Below, one piece after another: positions 49,521-63,500 of a stretch of DNA of 64,000 bases (position 1 is the stretch's first letter; the number at the start of each line of letters is the position of its first letter). This DNA comes from Antedon mediterranea (taxonomy: Eukaryota; Echinodermata; Crinoidea; Comatulida; Antedonidae): the NCBI RefSeq assembly GCF_964355755.1, contig NC_092675.1, forward strand, positions 13,965,312 to 14,029,311, written 5' to 3'. A model generated the notes under the pieces. That model did not search any database, had not been told where the DNA came from, and saw nothing but the letters and a program-made list of their open reading frames with translations. The position numbers were made by a program, and so were the translations under genes.

Positions 49521-50497
49521 TTCGACAAAACTTTTTCACACAAAACACCAAAGTGCTTAGAATAGCTTCAAATCGCATTTGGAGACGTTTTAGACCAATT
49601 TGTGCATTTCGATGAAACTTGGTTACACAAAAACATCAAAGTGCTTAAAATCACATTATAAACCATTTTAGACCATTTTGAGCATTTCGATAACACTTTT
49701 CACACAAAAACATCAAAGAGCACAAAATAGCTTAATATCGTATTTAAAAACGTTTTAGACCATTTTGAGCATTTCGACAAAACTTTTTCACACAAAACAC
49801 CAAAGTGCTTAGAATAGCTTCAAATCGCATTTGGAGACGTTTTAGACCATTTTGTGATTTTCTAAAAAACTTGTAAACATAAAAACACCAAAGTGCTTAG
49901 AATAGCTTCAAATCACATTTGGAGACGTTTTAGACCATTTTGTGATTTTCGAAAAAACTTGTTAACATAAAAACACGAAAGTGCTTAGAATAGCTTCAAA
50001 TCGCATTTGGAAACGTTTTAGACCATTTTGTGATTTTCGAAAAAACTTGTTAACATAAAAACACGAAAGTGCTTAGAATAGCTTCAAATCGCATTTGGAA
50101 ACGTTTTAGACCATTTTGTGATTTTCGAAAAAAATTGTTAACATAAAAACACCAAAGTGCTTAGAATCACATTATAAACCGTTTTAGACCATTTTGAGCA
50201 TTTCGATAACAATTTTCACACAAAAACATCAAAGAGCACAAAATAGCTTAATATCGTATTTAAAAATGTTTTAGACCATTTTGAGCATTTAGATAAAACT
50301 TTTTCACACAAAACACCAAAGTGCTTAGAATAGCTTCAAATCGCATTTGGAGACGTTTTAGACCATTTTGTGATTTTTGAAAAAACTTGTAAACATAAAA
50401 ACACCAAAGTGCTTAGAATAGCTTCAAATCACATTTGGAGACGTTTTAGACCATTTTGTGATTTTCGAAAAAACTTGTTAACATAAAAACACGAAAG

Positions 50498-53287
50498 TGT
50501 TTAGAATAGCTTCAAATCGCATTTGGAGACGTTTTAGACCAATTTGTGATTTTCGAAAAAAACTTATCAACATAAAAACACCAAAGGGTTTAGAATAGCT
50601 TCAAATCGCATTTTGAGACGTTTTAGACCATTTTGTGATTTTCGAAAAAACTTGTTAACATAAAAACACGAAAGTGCTTAGAATAGCTTCAAATCGCATT
50701 TGGAAACGTTTTATTCCATTTTGTGATTTTCGAAAAAAATTGTTAACATAAAAACACCAAAGTGCTTAGAATCACATTATAAACCGTTTTAGACCATTTT
50801 GAGCATTTCGATAACAATTTTCACACAAAAACATCAAAGAGCACAAAATAGCTTAATATCGTATTTAAAAATGTTTTAGACCATTTTGAGCATTTAGAAA
50901 AAACTTTTTCACACAAAACACCAAAGTGCTTAGAATAGCTTCAAATCGCATTTGGAGACGGTTTAGACCATTTTGTGATTTTGAAAAAACTTGTTAACAT
51001 AAAAACACCAAAGTGCTTAGAACAGCTTCAAATCACATTTGGAGACGTTTTAGACCATTTTGTGATTTTCGAAAAAACTTGTTTACATAAAAACACCAAA
51101 GTGCTTAGAATAGCTTCAAATCACATTTGGAGACGTTTTAGACCATTTTGTGATTTTTGAAAAAACTTGTTAACATAAAAACACGAAAGTGCTTAGAATA
51201 GCTTCAAATCACATTTGGAGACGTTTTAGACCATTTTGTGATTTTCGAAAAAGATTGTTAACATAAAAACACCAAAGTGCTTAGAATCACATTATAAACC
51301 GTTTTAGACCATTTTGAGCATTTCAATAACAATTTTCACACAAAAACATCAAAGAGCACAAAATAGCTTAATATCGTATTTAAAAATGTTTTAGACCATT
51401 TTGAGCATTTAGATAAAACTTTTTCACACAAAACACCAAAGTGCTTAGAATAGCTTCAAATCGCATTTGGAGACGGTTTAGACCATTTTGTGATTTTGAA
51501 AAAACTTGTTAACATAAAAACACCAAAGTGCTTAGAATAGCTTCAAATCGCATTTGGAGACGTTTTAGACCATTTTGTGATTTTCGAAAAAACTTGTTAA
51601 CATAAAAGCATCAAAGTGCTTAGAATAGCTTCAAATCACATTAATTTGGAGTTGTTTTAGACCATTTTGTGATTTTTGAAAAAACTTGTTAACATAAAAA
51701 CACCAAAGTGCTTAGAATAGCTTCAAATTGCATTTGGAGACGTTTTAGACCATTTTGTGATTTTCGAAAAAACTTGTTAACATAAAAACACCAAAGTGCT
51801 TAGAATAGCTTAAAATCGTATTTGGAGACGTTTTAGACCATTTTGAGATTTTCGAAAAAACTTGGTTACACAAAAACATCAAAGTGCTTAAAATCACATT
51901 ATAAACCGTTTTAGACCATTTTCAGCATTTCAATAACACTTTTCACACAAAAACATCAAAGAGCACAAAATAGCTTAATATCGTATTTAAAAACGTTTTA
52001 GACCATTTTGAGCATTTCGACAAAACTTTTTCACACAAAACACCAAAGTGCTTAGAATAGCTTCAAATCGCATTTGGAGACGTTTTAGACCAATTTGTGC
52101 ATTTCGATGAAACTTGATTACACAAAAACATCAAAGTGCTTAAAATCACATTATAAACCGTTTTAGACCATTTTGAGCATTTCGATAACACTTTTCACAC
52201 AAAAACATCAAAGAGCACAAAATAGCTTAATATCGTATTTAAAAACGTTTTAGACCATTTTGAGCATTTAGACAAAACTTTTTCACACAAAACTCCAAAG
52301 TGCTTAGAATAGCTTCAAATCGCATTTGGAGACGTTTTAGAACATTTTGTGTTTTTCGAAAAAACCTGTTAACATAAAAACACCAAAGTGCTTAGAATAG
52401 CTTCAAATCGCATTTGGAGACTATTTAGACCATTTTGTGATTTTTGAAAAAACTTGTTAACATAAAAACACGAAAGTGCTTAGAATAGCTTCAAATCGCA
52501 TTTGGAAACGTTTTAGACCATTTTGTGATTTTCGAAAAAGATTGTTAACATAAAAACACCAATGTGCTTAGAATCACATTATACACCGTTTTAGACCATT
52601 TTGAGCATTTCGATAACAATTTTCACACAAAAACATCAAAGGGCACAAAATAGCTTAATATCGTATTTAAAAATGTTTTAGACCATTTTGAGCATTTAGA
52701 TAAAACTTTTTCACACAAAACACCAAAGTGCTTAGAATAGCTTCAAATCGCATTTGGAGACGGTTTAGAATATTTTGTGATTTTGAAAAAACTTGTTAAC
52801 ATAAAAACACCAAAGTGCTTAGAATAGCTTCAAATCGCATTTGGAGACGTTTTAGACCATTTTGTGATTTTCGAAAAAACTTGTTAACATAAAAACACCA
52901 AAGTGCTTAGAATAGCTTCAAATCGTATTTGGAGACGTTTTAGACCATTTTGAGATTTTCGAAAAAACTTGGTTACACAAAAACATCAAAGTGCTTAAAA
53001 TCACATTATAAACCGTTTTAGACCATTTTGAGCATTTCGATAACACTTTTCACACAAAAACATCAAAGAGCACAAAATAGCTTAATATCGTATTTAAAAA
53101 CGTTTTAGACCATTTTGAGCATTTCGACAAAACTTTTTCACACAAAACACCAAAGTGCTTAGAATAGCTTCAAATCGCATTTGGAGACGTTTTAGACCAA
53201 TTTGTGCATTTCGATGAAACTTGATTACACAAAAACATCAAAGTACTTAAAATCACATTATAAACCGTTTTAGACCATTTTGAGCAT
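50498..53287 (+). repeat. 2.8-kb near-tandem duplicated block, copy 2
   Basis: Partner of 46735-49520, separated from it by about 1 kb of other HOR units. Its right part is also the counterpart of 37560-39150 at offset 14136, so copies of copies exist. Confidence 0.82.
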
Positions 53288-54540
53288 TTCGATAACACTT
53301 TTCACACAAAAACATCAAAGAGCACAAAATAGCTTAATATCGTATTTAAAAACGTTTTAGACCATTTTGAGCATTTAGACAAAACTTTTTCACACAAAAC
53401 ACCAAAGTGCTTAGAATAGCTTCAAATCGCATTTGGAGACGTTTTAGACCATTTTGTGCATTTCGATGAAACTTGGTTACACAAAAACATCAAAGTGCTT
53501 AAAATCACATTATAAATCGTTTTAGACCATTTTGAGCATTTCGACAAAACTTTTTCACACAAAATACAAAAGTGCTTAGAATAGCTTCAAATCGCATTTG
53601 GAGACGTTTTAGACCATTTTGTGATTTTCGAAAAAACTTTTTAACATAAAAACACCAAAGTGCTTAGAATAGCTTCAAATCGTATTTTAGACCATTTTGA
53701 GATTTTCGAAAAAACTTGGTTACACAAAAATATCAAAGTGCTTAAAATCACATTATAAACCGTTTTAGACCATTTTGAGCATTTCGATAACACTTTTCAC
53801 ACAAAAACATCAAAGAGCACAAAATAGCTTAATATCGTATTTAAAAACGTTTTAGACCATTTTGAGCATTTCGACAAAACTTTTTCACACAAAACACCAA
53901 AGTGCTTAGAATAGCTTCAAATCGCATTTGGAGACGTTTTAGACCAATTTGTGCATTTCGATGAAACTTGATTACACACAAAAACATCAAAGTGCTTAAA
54001 ATCACATTATAAACCGTTTTAGACCATTTTGAGCATTTCGATAACACTTTTCACACAAAAACATCAAAGAGCACAAAATAGCTTAATATCGTATTTAAAA
54101 ACGTTTTAGACCATTTTGAGCATTTAGACAAAACTTTTTCACACAAAACACCAAAGTGCTTAGAATAGCTTCAAATCGCATTTGGAGACGTTTTAGACCA
54201 TTTTGTGATTTTCAAAAAAACTTGTTAACATAAAAACACCAAAGTGCTTAGAATAGCTTCAAATCGTATTTGGAGACGTTTTAGACCATTTTGTGATTTT
54301 CGAAAAAACTTGTTAACATAAAAACACCAAAGTGCTTAGAATAGCTTCAAATCGCATTTGGAGACATTTTAGACCAATTTGTGATTTTCGAAAAAAACTT
54401 GTCAACATAAAAACACCAAAGTGTTTAGAATAGCTTCAAATCGCATTTGGAGACGTTTTAGACCAATTTGTGATTTTCGAAAAAACTTATCAACATAAAA
54501 ACACCAAAGGGTTTAGAATAGCTTCAAATCGCATTTTGAG
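51696..54540 (+). repeat. Empty-site counterpart of the TE3 locus
   Basis: 51696-54086 matches 37560-39950 (offset 14136), and 54083 to about 54540 matches 42868 to about 43320 (offset 11215). The offset change of 2921 bp is TE3 plus one TTAA. Both contain the rare ATTACACACAAAAAC variant (39837/53973) and the 78-bp short monomer. This block therefore shows the locus without the transposon. Confidence 0.85.
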
Positions 54541-57500
54541 ACGTTTTAGACCATTTTGTGATTTTCGAAAAAACTTTTTAACATAAAAACACCAAAGTGC
54601 TTAGAATAGCTTCAAATCACATTTGGAGACGTTTTAGACCATTTTGTGATTTTCGAAAAAACTTGTTAACATAAAAACACGAAAGTGCTTAGAATAGCTT
54701 CAAATCGCATTTGGAAACGTTTTAGACCATTTTGTGATTTTCGAAAAAAATTGTTAACATAAAAACACCAAAGTGCTTAGAATCACATTATAAACCGTTT
54801 TAGACCATTTTGAGCATTTCGATAACAATTTTCACACAAAAACATCAAAGAGCACAAAATAGCTTAATATCGTATTTAAAAATGTTTTAGACCATTTTGA
54901 GCATTTAGATAAAACTTTTTTACACAAAACACCAAAGTGCTTAGAATAGCTTCAAATCGCATTTGGAGACGTTTTAGACCATTTTGTGATTTTTGAAAAA
55001 ACTTGTTAACATAAAAACACCAAAGTGCTTAGAATAGCTTCAAATCACATTTGGAGACGTTTTAGACCATTTTGTGATTTTCGAAAAAACTTGTTAACAT
55101 AAAACACCAAAGTGCTTAGAATAGCTTCAAATCGCATTTGGAGACGTTTTAGACCATTTTGTGATTTTCGAAAAAACTTGTTAACATAAAAACACCAAAG
55201 TGCTTAGAATAGCTTCAAATCGTATTTGGAGACGTTTTAGACCATTTTGAGATTTTCGAAAAAAATTGTTAACATAAAAACACCAAAGTGCTTAGAATCA
55301 CATTATAAACCGTTTTAGACCATTTTGAGCATTTCGATAACAATTTTCACACAAAAACATCAAAGAGCACAAAATAGCTTAATATCGTATTTAAAAATGT
55401 TTTAGACCATTTTGAGCATTTAGAAAAAACTTTTTCACACAAAACACCAAAGTGCTTAGAATAGCTTCAAATTGCATTTGGAGACGTTTTAGACCATTTT
55501 CTGACTTTCGAAAAAACTTGTTAACATAAAAACACCAAAGTGCTTAGAATAGCTTCAAATCGTATTTGGAGACGTTTTAGACCATTTTGTGATTTTCGAA
55601 AAAACTTGTTAACATAAAAACACCAAAGTGCTTAGAATAGCTTCAAATAGCATTTGGAGACATTTTAGACCAATTTGTGATTTTCGAAAAAAACTTGTCA
55701 ACATAAAAACACCAAAGTGTTTAGAATAGCTTCAAATCGCATTTGGAGACGTTTTAGACCAATTTGTGATTTTCGAAAAAACTTATCAACATAAAAACAC
55801 CAAAGGGTTTAGAATAGCTTCAAATCGCATTTTGAGACGTTTTAGACCATTTTGTGATTTTCGAAAAAACTTGTTAACATAAAAACACGAAAGTGCTTAG
55901 AATAGCTTCAAATCGCATTTGGAAACGTTTTATTCCATTTTGTGATTTTCGAAAAAAATTGTTAACATAAAAACACCAAAGTGCTTAGAATCACATTATA
56001 AACCGTTTTAGACCATTTTGAGCATTTCGATAACAATTTTCACACAAAAACATCAAAGAGCACAAAATAGCTTAATATCGTATTTAAAAATGTTTTAGAC
56101 CATTTTGAGCATTTAGAAAAAACTTTTTCACACAAAACACCAAAGTGCTTAGAATAGCTTCAAATCGCATTTGGAGACGGTTTAGACCATTTTGTGATTT
56201 TGAAAAAACTTGTTAACATAAAAACACCAAAGTGCTTAGAATAGCTTCAAATCGCATTTGGAGACGTTTTAGACCATTTTGTGATTTTCGAAAAAACTTG
56301 TTAACATAAAAACACGAAAGTGCTTAGAATAGCTTCAAATCACATTTGGAGACGTTTTAGACCATTTTGTGATTTTCGAAAAAGATTGTTAACATAAAAA
56401 CACCAAAGTGCTTAGAATCACATTATAAACCGTTTTAGACCATTTTGAGCATTTCAATAACAATTTTCACACAAAAACATCAAAGAGCACAAAATAGCTT
56501 AATATCGTATTTAAAAATGTTTTAGACCATTTTGAGCATTTCGATAAAACTTTTTCACACAAAACACCAAAGTGCTTAGAATAGCTTCAAATCGAATTTG
56601 GAGACGGTTTAGACCATTTTGTGATTTTGAAAAAACTTGTTAAAATAAAAACACCAAAGTGCTTAGAATAGCTTCAAATTGCATTTGGAGACGTTTTAGA
56701 CCATTTTGTGATTTTCGAAAAAACTTGTTAACATAAAAACACCAAAGTGCTTAGAATAGCTTAAAATCGTATTTGGAGACGTTTTAGACCATTTTGAGAT
56801 TTTCGAAAAAACTTGGTTACACAAAAACATCAAAGTTCTTAAAATCACATTATAAACCGTTTTAGACCATTTTCAGCATTTCGATAACACTTTTCACACA
56901 AAAACATCAAAGAGCACAAAATAGCTTAATATCGTATTTAAAAACGTTTTAGACCATTTTGAGCATTTCGACAAAACTTTTTCACACAAAACACCAAAGT
57001 GCTTAGAATAGCTTCAAATCGCATTTGGAGACGTTTTAGACCAATTTGTGCATTTCGATGAAACTTGATTACACAAAAACATCAAAGTGCTTAAAATCAC
57101 ATTATAAACCGTTTTAGACCATTTTGAGCATTTCGATAACACTTTTCACACAAAAACATCAAAGAGCACAAAATAGCTTAATATCGTTTTTAAAAACGTT
57201 TTAGACCATTTTGAGCATTTAGACAAAACTTTTTCACACAAAACTCCAAAGTGCTTAGAATAGCTTCAAATCGCATTTGGAGACGTTTTAGAACATTTTG
57301 TGTTTTTCGAAAAAACCTGTTAACATAAAAACACCAAAGTGCTTAGAATAGCTTCAAATCGCATTTGGAGACTATTTAGACCATTTTGTGATTTTTGAAA
57401 AAACTTGTTAACATAAAAACACGAAAGTGCTTAGAATAGCTTCAAAACGCATTTGGAAACGTTTTAGACCATTTTGTGATTTTCGAAAAAGATTGTTAAC

Positions 57501-60500
57501 ATAAAAACACCAATGTGCTTAGAATCACATTATACACCGTTTTAGACCATTTTGAGCATTTCGATAACAATTTTCACACAAAAACATCAAAGGGCACAAA
57601 ATAGCTTAATATCGTATTTAAAAATGTTTTAGACCATTTTGAGCATTTAGATAAAACTTTTTCACACAAAACACCAAAGTGCTTAGAATAGCTTCAAATC
57701 GCATTTGGAGACGGTTTAGAACATTTTGTGATTTTGAATAAACTTGTTAACATAAAAACACCAAAGTGCTTAGAATAGCTTCAAATCGCATTTGGAGACG
57801 TTTTAGACCATTTTGTGATTTTCGAAAAAACTTGTTAACATAAAAACTCCAAAGTGCTTAGAATAGCTTCAAATCGTATTTGGAGACGTTTTAGACCATT
57901 TTGAGATTTTCGAAAAAACTTGGTTACACAAAAACATCAAAGTGCTTAAAATCACATTATAAACCGTTTTAGACCATTTTGAGCATTTCGATAACACTTT
58001 TCACACAAAAACATCAAAGAGCACAAAATAGCTTAATATCGTATTTAAAAACGTTTTAGACCATTTTGAGCATTTCGACAAAACTTTTTCACACAAAACA
58101 CCAAAGTGCTTAGAATAGCTTCAAATCGCATTTGGAGACGTTTTAGACCAATTTGTGCATTTCGATGAAACTTGATTACACAAAAACATCAAAGTGCTTA
58201 AAATCACATTATAAACCGTTTTAGACCATTTTGAGCATTTCGATAACACTTTTCACACAAAAACATCAAAGAGCACAAAATAGCTTAATATCGTATTTAA
58301 AAACGTTTTAGACCATTTTGAGCATTTAGACAAAACTTTTTCACACAAAACACCAAAGTGCTTAGAATAGCTTCAAATCGCATTTGGAGACGTTTTAGAC
58401 CATTTTGTGCATTTCGATGAAACTTGGTTACACAAAAACATCAAAGTGCTTAAAATCACATTATAAATCGTTTTAGACCATTTTGAGCATTTCGACAAAA
58501 CTTTTTCACACAAAATACCAAAGTGCTTAGAATAGCTTCAAATCGCATTTGGAGACGTTTTAGACCATTTTGTGATTTTCGAAAAAACTTTTTAACATAA
58601 AAACACCAAAGTGCTTAGAATAGCTTCAAATCACATTTGGAGACGTTTTAGACCATTTTGTTATATTCGAAAAAACTTGTTAACATAAAAACACGAAAGT
58701 GCTTAGAATAGCTTCAAATCGCATTTGGAAACGTTTTAGACCATTTTGTGATTTTCGAAAAAAATTGTTAACATAAAAACACCAAAGTGCTTAGAATAGC
58801 TTCAAATCGCATTTGGAAACGTTTTAGACCATTTTGTTATTTTCGAAAAAAATTGTTAACATAAAAACACCAAAGTGCTTAGAATCACATTATAAACCGT
58901 TTTAGACCATTTTGAGCATTTCGATAACAATTTTCACACAAAAACATCAAAGAGCACAAAATAGCTTAATATCGTATTTAAAAATGTTTTAGACCATTTT
59001 GAGCATTTAGATAAAACTTTTTCACACAAAACACCAAAGTGCTTAGAATAGCTTCAAATCGCATTTGGAGACGTTTTAGACCATTTTGTGATTTTTGAAA
59101 AAACTTGTTAACATAAAAACACCAAAGTGCTTAGAATAGCTTCAAATCACATTTGGAGACGTTTTAGACCATTTTGTGATTTTCGAAAAAACTTGTTAAC
59201 ATAAAAACACGAAAGTGCTTAGAATAGCTTCAAATCGCATTTGGAAACGTTTTAGACCATTTTGTGATTTTCGAAAAAAATTGTTAACATAAAAACACCA
59301 AAGTGTTTAGAATAGCTTCAAATCGCATTTGGAGACGTTTTAGACCAATTTGTGATTTTCGAAAAAACTTATCAACATAAAAACACCAAAGGGTTTAGAA
59401 TAGCTTCAAATCGCATTTGGAGACGTTTTAGACCATTTTGTGATTTTCGAAAAAACTTGTTAACATAAAAACACGAAAGTGCTTAGAATAGCTTCAAATC
59501 GCATTTGGAAACGTTTTAGACCATTTTGTGATTTTCGAAAAAACTTGTTAACATAAAAACATGAAAGTGCTTAGAATAGCTTCAAATCGTATTTGGAGAC
59601 GTTTTAGACCATTTTGTGATTTTCGAAAAAACTTGTTAACATAAAAACACCAAAGTGCTTAGAATAGCTTCAAATCGCATTTGGAGACGTTTTAGACCAT
59701 TTTGTGCATTTCGATGAAACTTGGTTACACAAAAACATCAAAGTGCTTAAAATCACATTATAAACCATTTTAGACCATTTTGAGCATTTCGATAACACTT
59801 TTCACACAAAAACATAAAAGAGCACAAAATAGCTTAATATCGTATTTAAAAACGTTTTAGACCATTTTGAGCATTTCGAAAAAACTTTTTCACACAAAAC
59901 ACCAAAGTGCTTAGAATAGCTTCAAATCGCATTTGGAGACGTTTTAGATCATTTTGTGATTTTCGAAAAAACTTGTTAACATAAAAACATCAAAGTGTAC
60001 AGAATAACTTCAAATCGCATTTGGAGACCGTTTTAGGCCAATTTGTGATTTTCGAAAAAACTTGTTAACCTAAAAATACCAAAGTGTTTAGAATAGCTTC
60101 AAATCGCATTTGGAGACGTTTTAGACCATTTTGTGATTTTCGAAAAAACTTGTTAACATAAAAACACCAAAGTGCTTCAAATCGCATTTGGAGACATTTT
60201 AGACCAATTTGTGATTTTTGAAAAAACTTGTGAACATAAAAACACCAAAGTGCTTACAATAGCTTCAAATCGTATTTGGAGACGTTTTAGACCATTTTGT
60301 GATTTTCGAAAAAACTTGTTAACATAAAAACACCAAAGTACTTAGAATAGCTTCAAATCGCATTTGGAGACGTTTTAGACCATTTTATGCATTTCGATGA
60401 AACTTGGTTACACAAAAACATCAAAGTGCTTAAAATCACATTATAATCCGTTTTAGACCATTTTGAGCATTTCGATAACACTTTTCACACAAAAACATCA

Positions 60501-63500
60501 AAGAGCACAAAATAGCTTAATATCGTATTTAAAAACGTTTTAGACCATTTTGAGCATTTCGACAAAACTTTTTCACACAAAACACCAAAGTGCTTAGAAT
60601 AGCTTCAAATCGCATTTGGAGACGTTTTAGACCATTTTGTGATTTTCGAAAAAAATTGTTAACATAAAAACATCAAAGTGTACAGAATAGCTTCAAATCG
60701 CATTTGGAGACCGTTTTAGGCCAATTTGTGATTTTCGAAAAAACTTGTTAACCTAAAAATACCAAAGTGTTTAGAATAGCTTCAAATCGCATTTGGAGAC
60801 GTTTTAGACCATTTTGTGATTTTCGAAAAAACTTGTTAACATAAAAACACCAAAGTGCTTAGAATAGCTTCAAATCGCATTTGGAGACATTTTAGACCAA
60901 TTTGTGATTTTCGAAAAAACTTGTCAACTTAAAAACACCAAAGTGTTTAGAATAGCTTCAAATCGCATTTGGAGACGTTTTAGACCAATTTGTGATTTTC
61001 GAAAAAACTTGTTAACATAAAAACACCAAAGTGCTTAGAATAGCTTCAAATCGCATTTGGAGACGTTTTAGACCAATTTTTGATTTTCGAAAAAACTTAT
61101 CAACATAAAAACACCAAAGGGTTTAGAATAGCTTCAAATCGCATTTGGAGACGTTTTAGACCATTTTGTGATTTTGAAAAAACTTGTTAACATAAAAACA
61201 CCAAAGTGCTTAGAATAGCTTCAAATCGCATTTGGAGACGTTTTAGACCATTTTGTGATTTTCGAAAAAACTTGTTAACATAAAAACACCAAAGTGCTTA
61301 GAATAGCTTCAAATCGTATTTGGAGACGTTTTAGACCATTTTGAGATTTTCGAAAAAACTTGGTTACACAAAAACATCAAAGTGCTTAAAATGACATTAT
61401 AAACCGTTTTAGACCATTTTGAGCATTTCGATAACACTTTTCACACAAAAACATCAAAGAGCACAAAATAGCTTAATATCGTATTTAAAAACGTTTTAGA
61501 CCATTTTGAGCATTTCGACAAAACTTTTTCACACAAAACACCAAAGTGCTTAGAATAGCTTCAAATCGCATTTGGAGACGTTTTAGACCATTTTGTGATT
61601 TTTGAAAAAACTTGTTAACATAAAAACACCAAAGTGCTTAGAATAGCTTCAAATCACATTTGGAGATGTTTTAGACCATTTTGTGATTTTTGAAAAAACT
61701 TGTTAACATAAAAACACGAAAGTGCTTAGAATAGCTTCAAATCGCATTTGGAAACGTTTTAGACCATTTTGTGATTTTCGAAAAAGATTGTTAACATAAA
61801 AACACCAATGTGCTTAGAATCACATTATAAACCGTTTTAGACCATTTTGAGCATTTCGATAACAATTTTCACACAAAAACATCAAAGAGCACAAAATAGC
61901 TTAATATCGTATTTATAAATGTTTTAGACCATTTTGAGCATTTCGACAAAACTTTTTCACACAAAACACCAAAGTGCTTAGAATAGCTTCAAATCGCATT
62001 TGGAGACGTTTTTTATACCATTTTGTGATTTCGATGAAACTTGATTACACAAAAACATCAAAGTGCCTAAAATCACATTATAAACCGTTTTAGACCATTT
62101 TGAGCATTTCGATAACACTTTTCACACAAAAACATCAAAGAGCACAAAATAGCTTAATATCGTATTTAAAAACGTTTTAGACCATTTTGAGCATTTAGAC
62201 AAAACTTTTTCACACAAAACACCAAAGTGCTTAGAATAGCTTCAAATCGCATTTGGAGACGTTTTAGAACATTTTGTGTTTTTCGAAAAAAACTGTTAAC
62301 ATAAAAACACCAAAGTTCTTAGAATAGCTTCAAATCGCATTTTGAGACGTTTTAGAACATTTTGTGTTCTTCGAAAAAACCTGTTAACATAAAAACACCA
62401 AAGTTCTTAGAATAGCTTCAAATCGCATTTGGAGACGTTTTAGACCATTTTGTGATTTTTGAAAAAACTTGTTAACATAAAAACACCAAAGTGCTTAGAA
62501 TAGCTTCAAATCACATTTGGAGACGTTTTAGACCATTTTGTGATTTTCGAAAAAACTTGTTAACATAAAAACACGAAAGTGCTTAGAATAGCTTCAAATC
62601 GCATTTGGAAACTTTTTAGACCAGTTTGTGATTTTCGAAAAAGATTGTTAACATAAAAACACCAAAGTGCTTAGAATCACAATATAAACCGTTTTAGACC
62701 ATTTTGAGCATTTCGATAACAATTTTCACACAAAAACATCAAAGAGCACAAAATAGCTTAATATCGTATTTAAAAATGTTTTAGACCATTTTGAGCATTT
62801 AGACAAAACTTTTTCACACAAAACACCAAAGTGCTTAGAATAGATTCAAATCGCATTTGGAGACGTTTTAGACCATTTTGTGATTTTCAAAAAAACTTGT
62901 TAACATAAAAACACCAAAGTGCTTAGAATAGCTTCAAATCGCATTTGGAGACATTTTAGACCAATTTGTGATTTTCGAAAAAAACTTGTCAACATAAAAA
63001 CACCAAAGTGTTTAGAATAGCTTCAAATCGCATTTGGAGACGTTTTAGACCAATTTGTGATTTTCGAAAAAACTTATCAACATAAAAACACCAAAGGGTT
63101 TAGAATAGCTTCAAATCGCATTTTGAGACGTTTTAGACCATTTTGTGATTTTCGAAAAAACTTGTTAACATAAAAACACGAAAGTGCTTAGAATAGCTTC
63201 AAATCGCATTTGGAAACGTTTTATTCCATTTTGTGATTTTCGAAAAAAATTGTTAACATAAAAACACCAAAGTGCTTAGAATCACATTATAAACCGTTTT
63301 AGACCATTTTGAGCATTTCGATAACAATTTTCACAAAAAAACATCAAAGAGCACAAAATAGCTTAATATCGTATTTAAAAATGTTTTAGACCATTTTGAG
63401 CATTTAGAAAAAACTTTTTCACACAAAACACCAAAGTGCTTAGAATAGCTTCAAATCGTATTTGGAGACGTTTTAGACCATTTTGAGATTTTCGAAAAAA

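Noticed and set aside
50975-51160. Plus-strand 61-residue open frame in the satellite
   Set aside because: It crosses about two monomers and exists because point changes removed stops in one frame. No independent evidence of coding.
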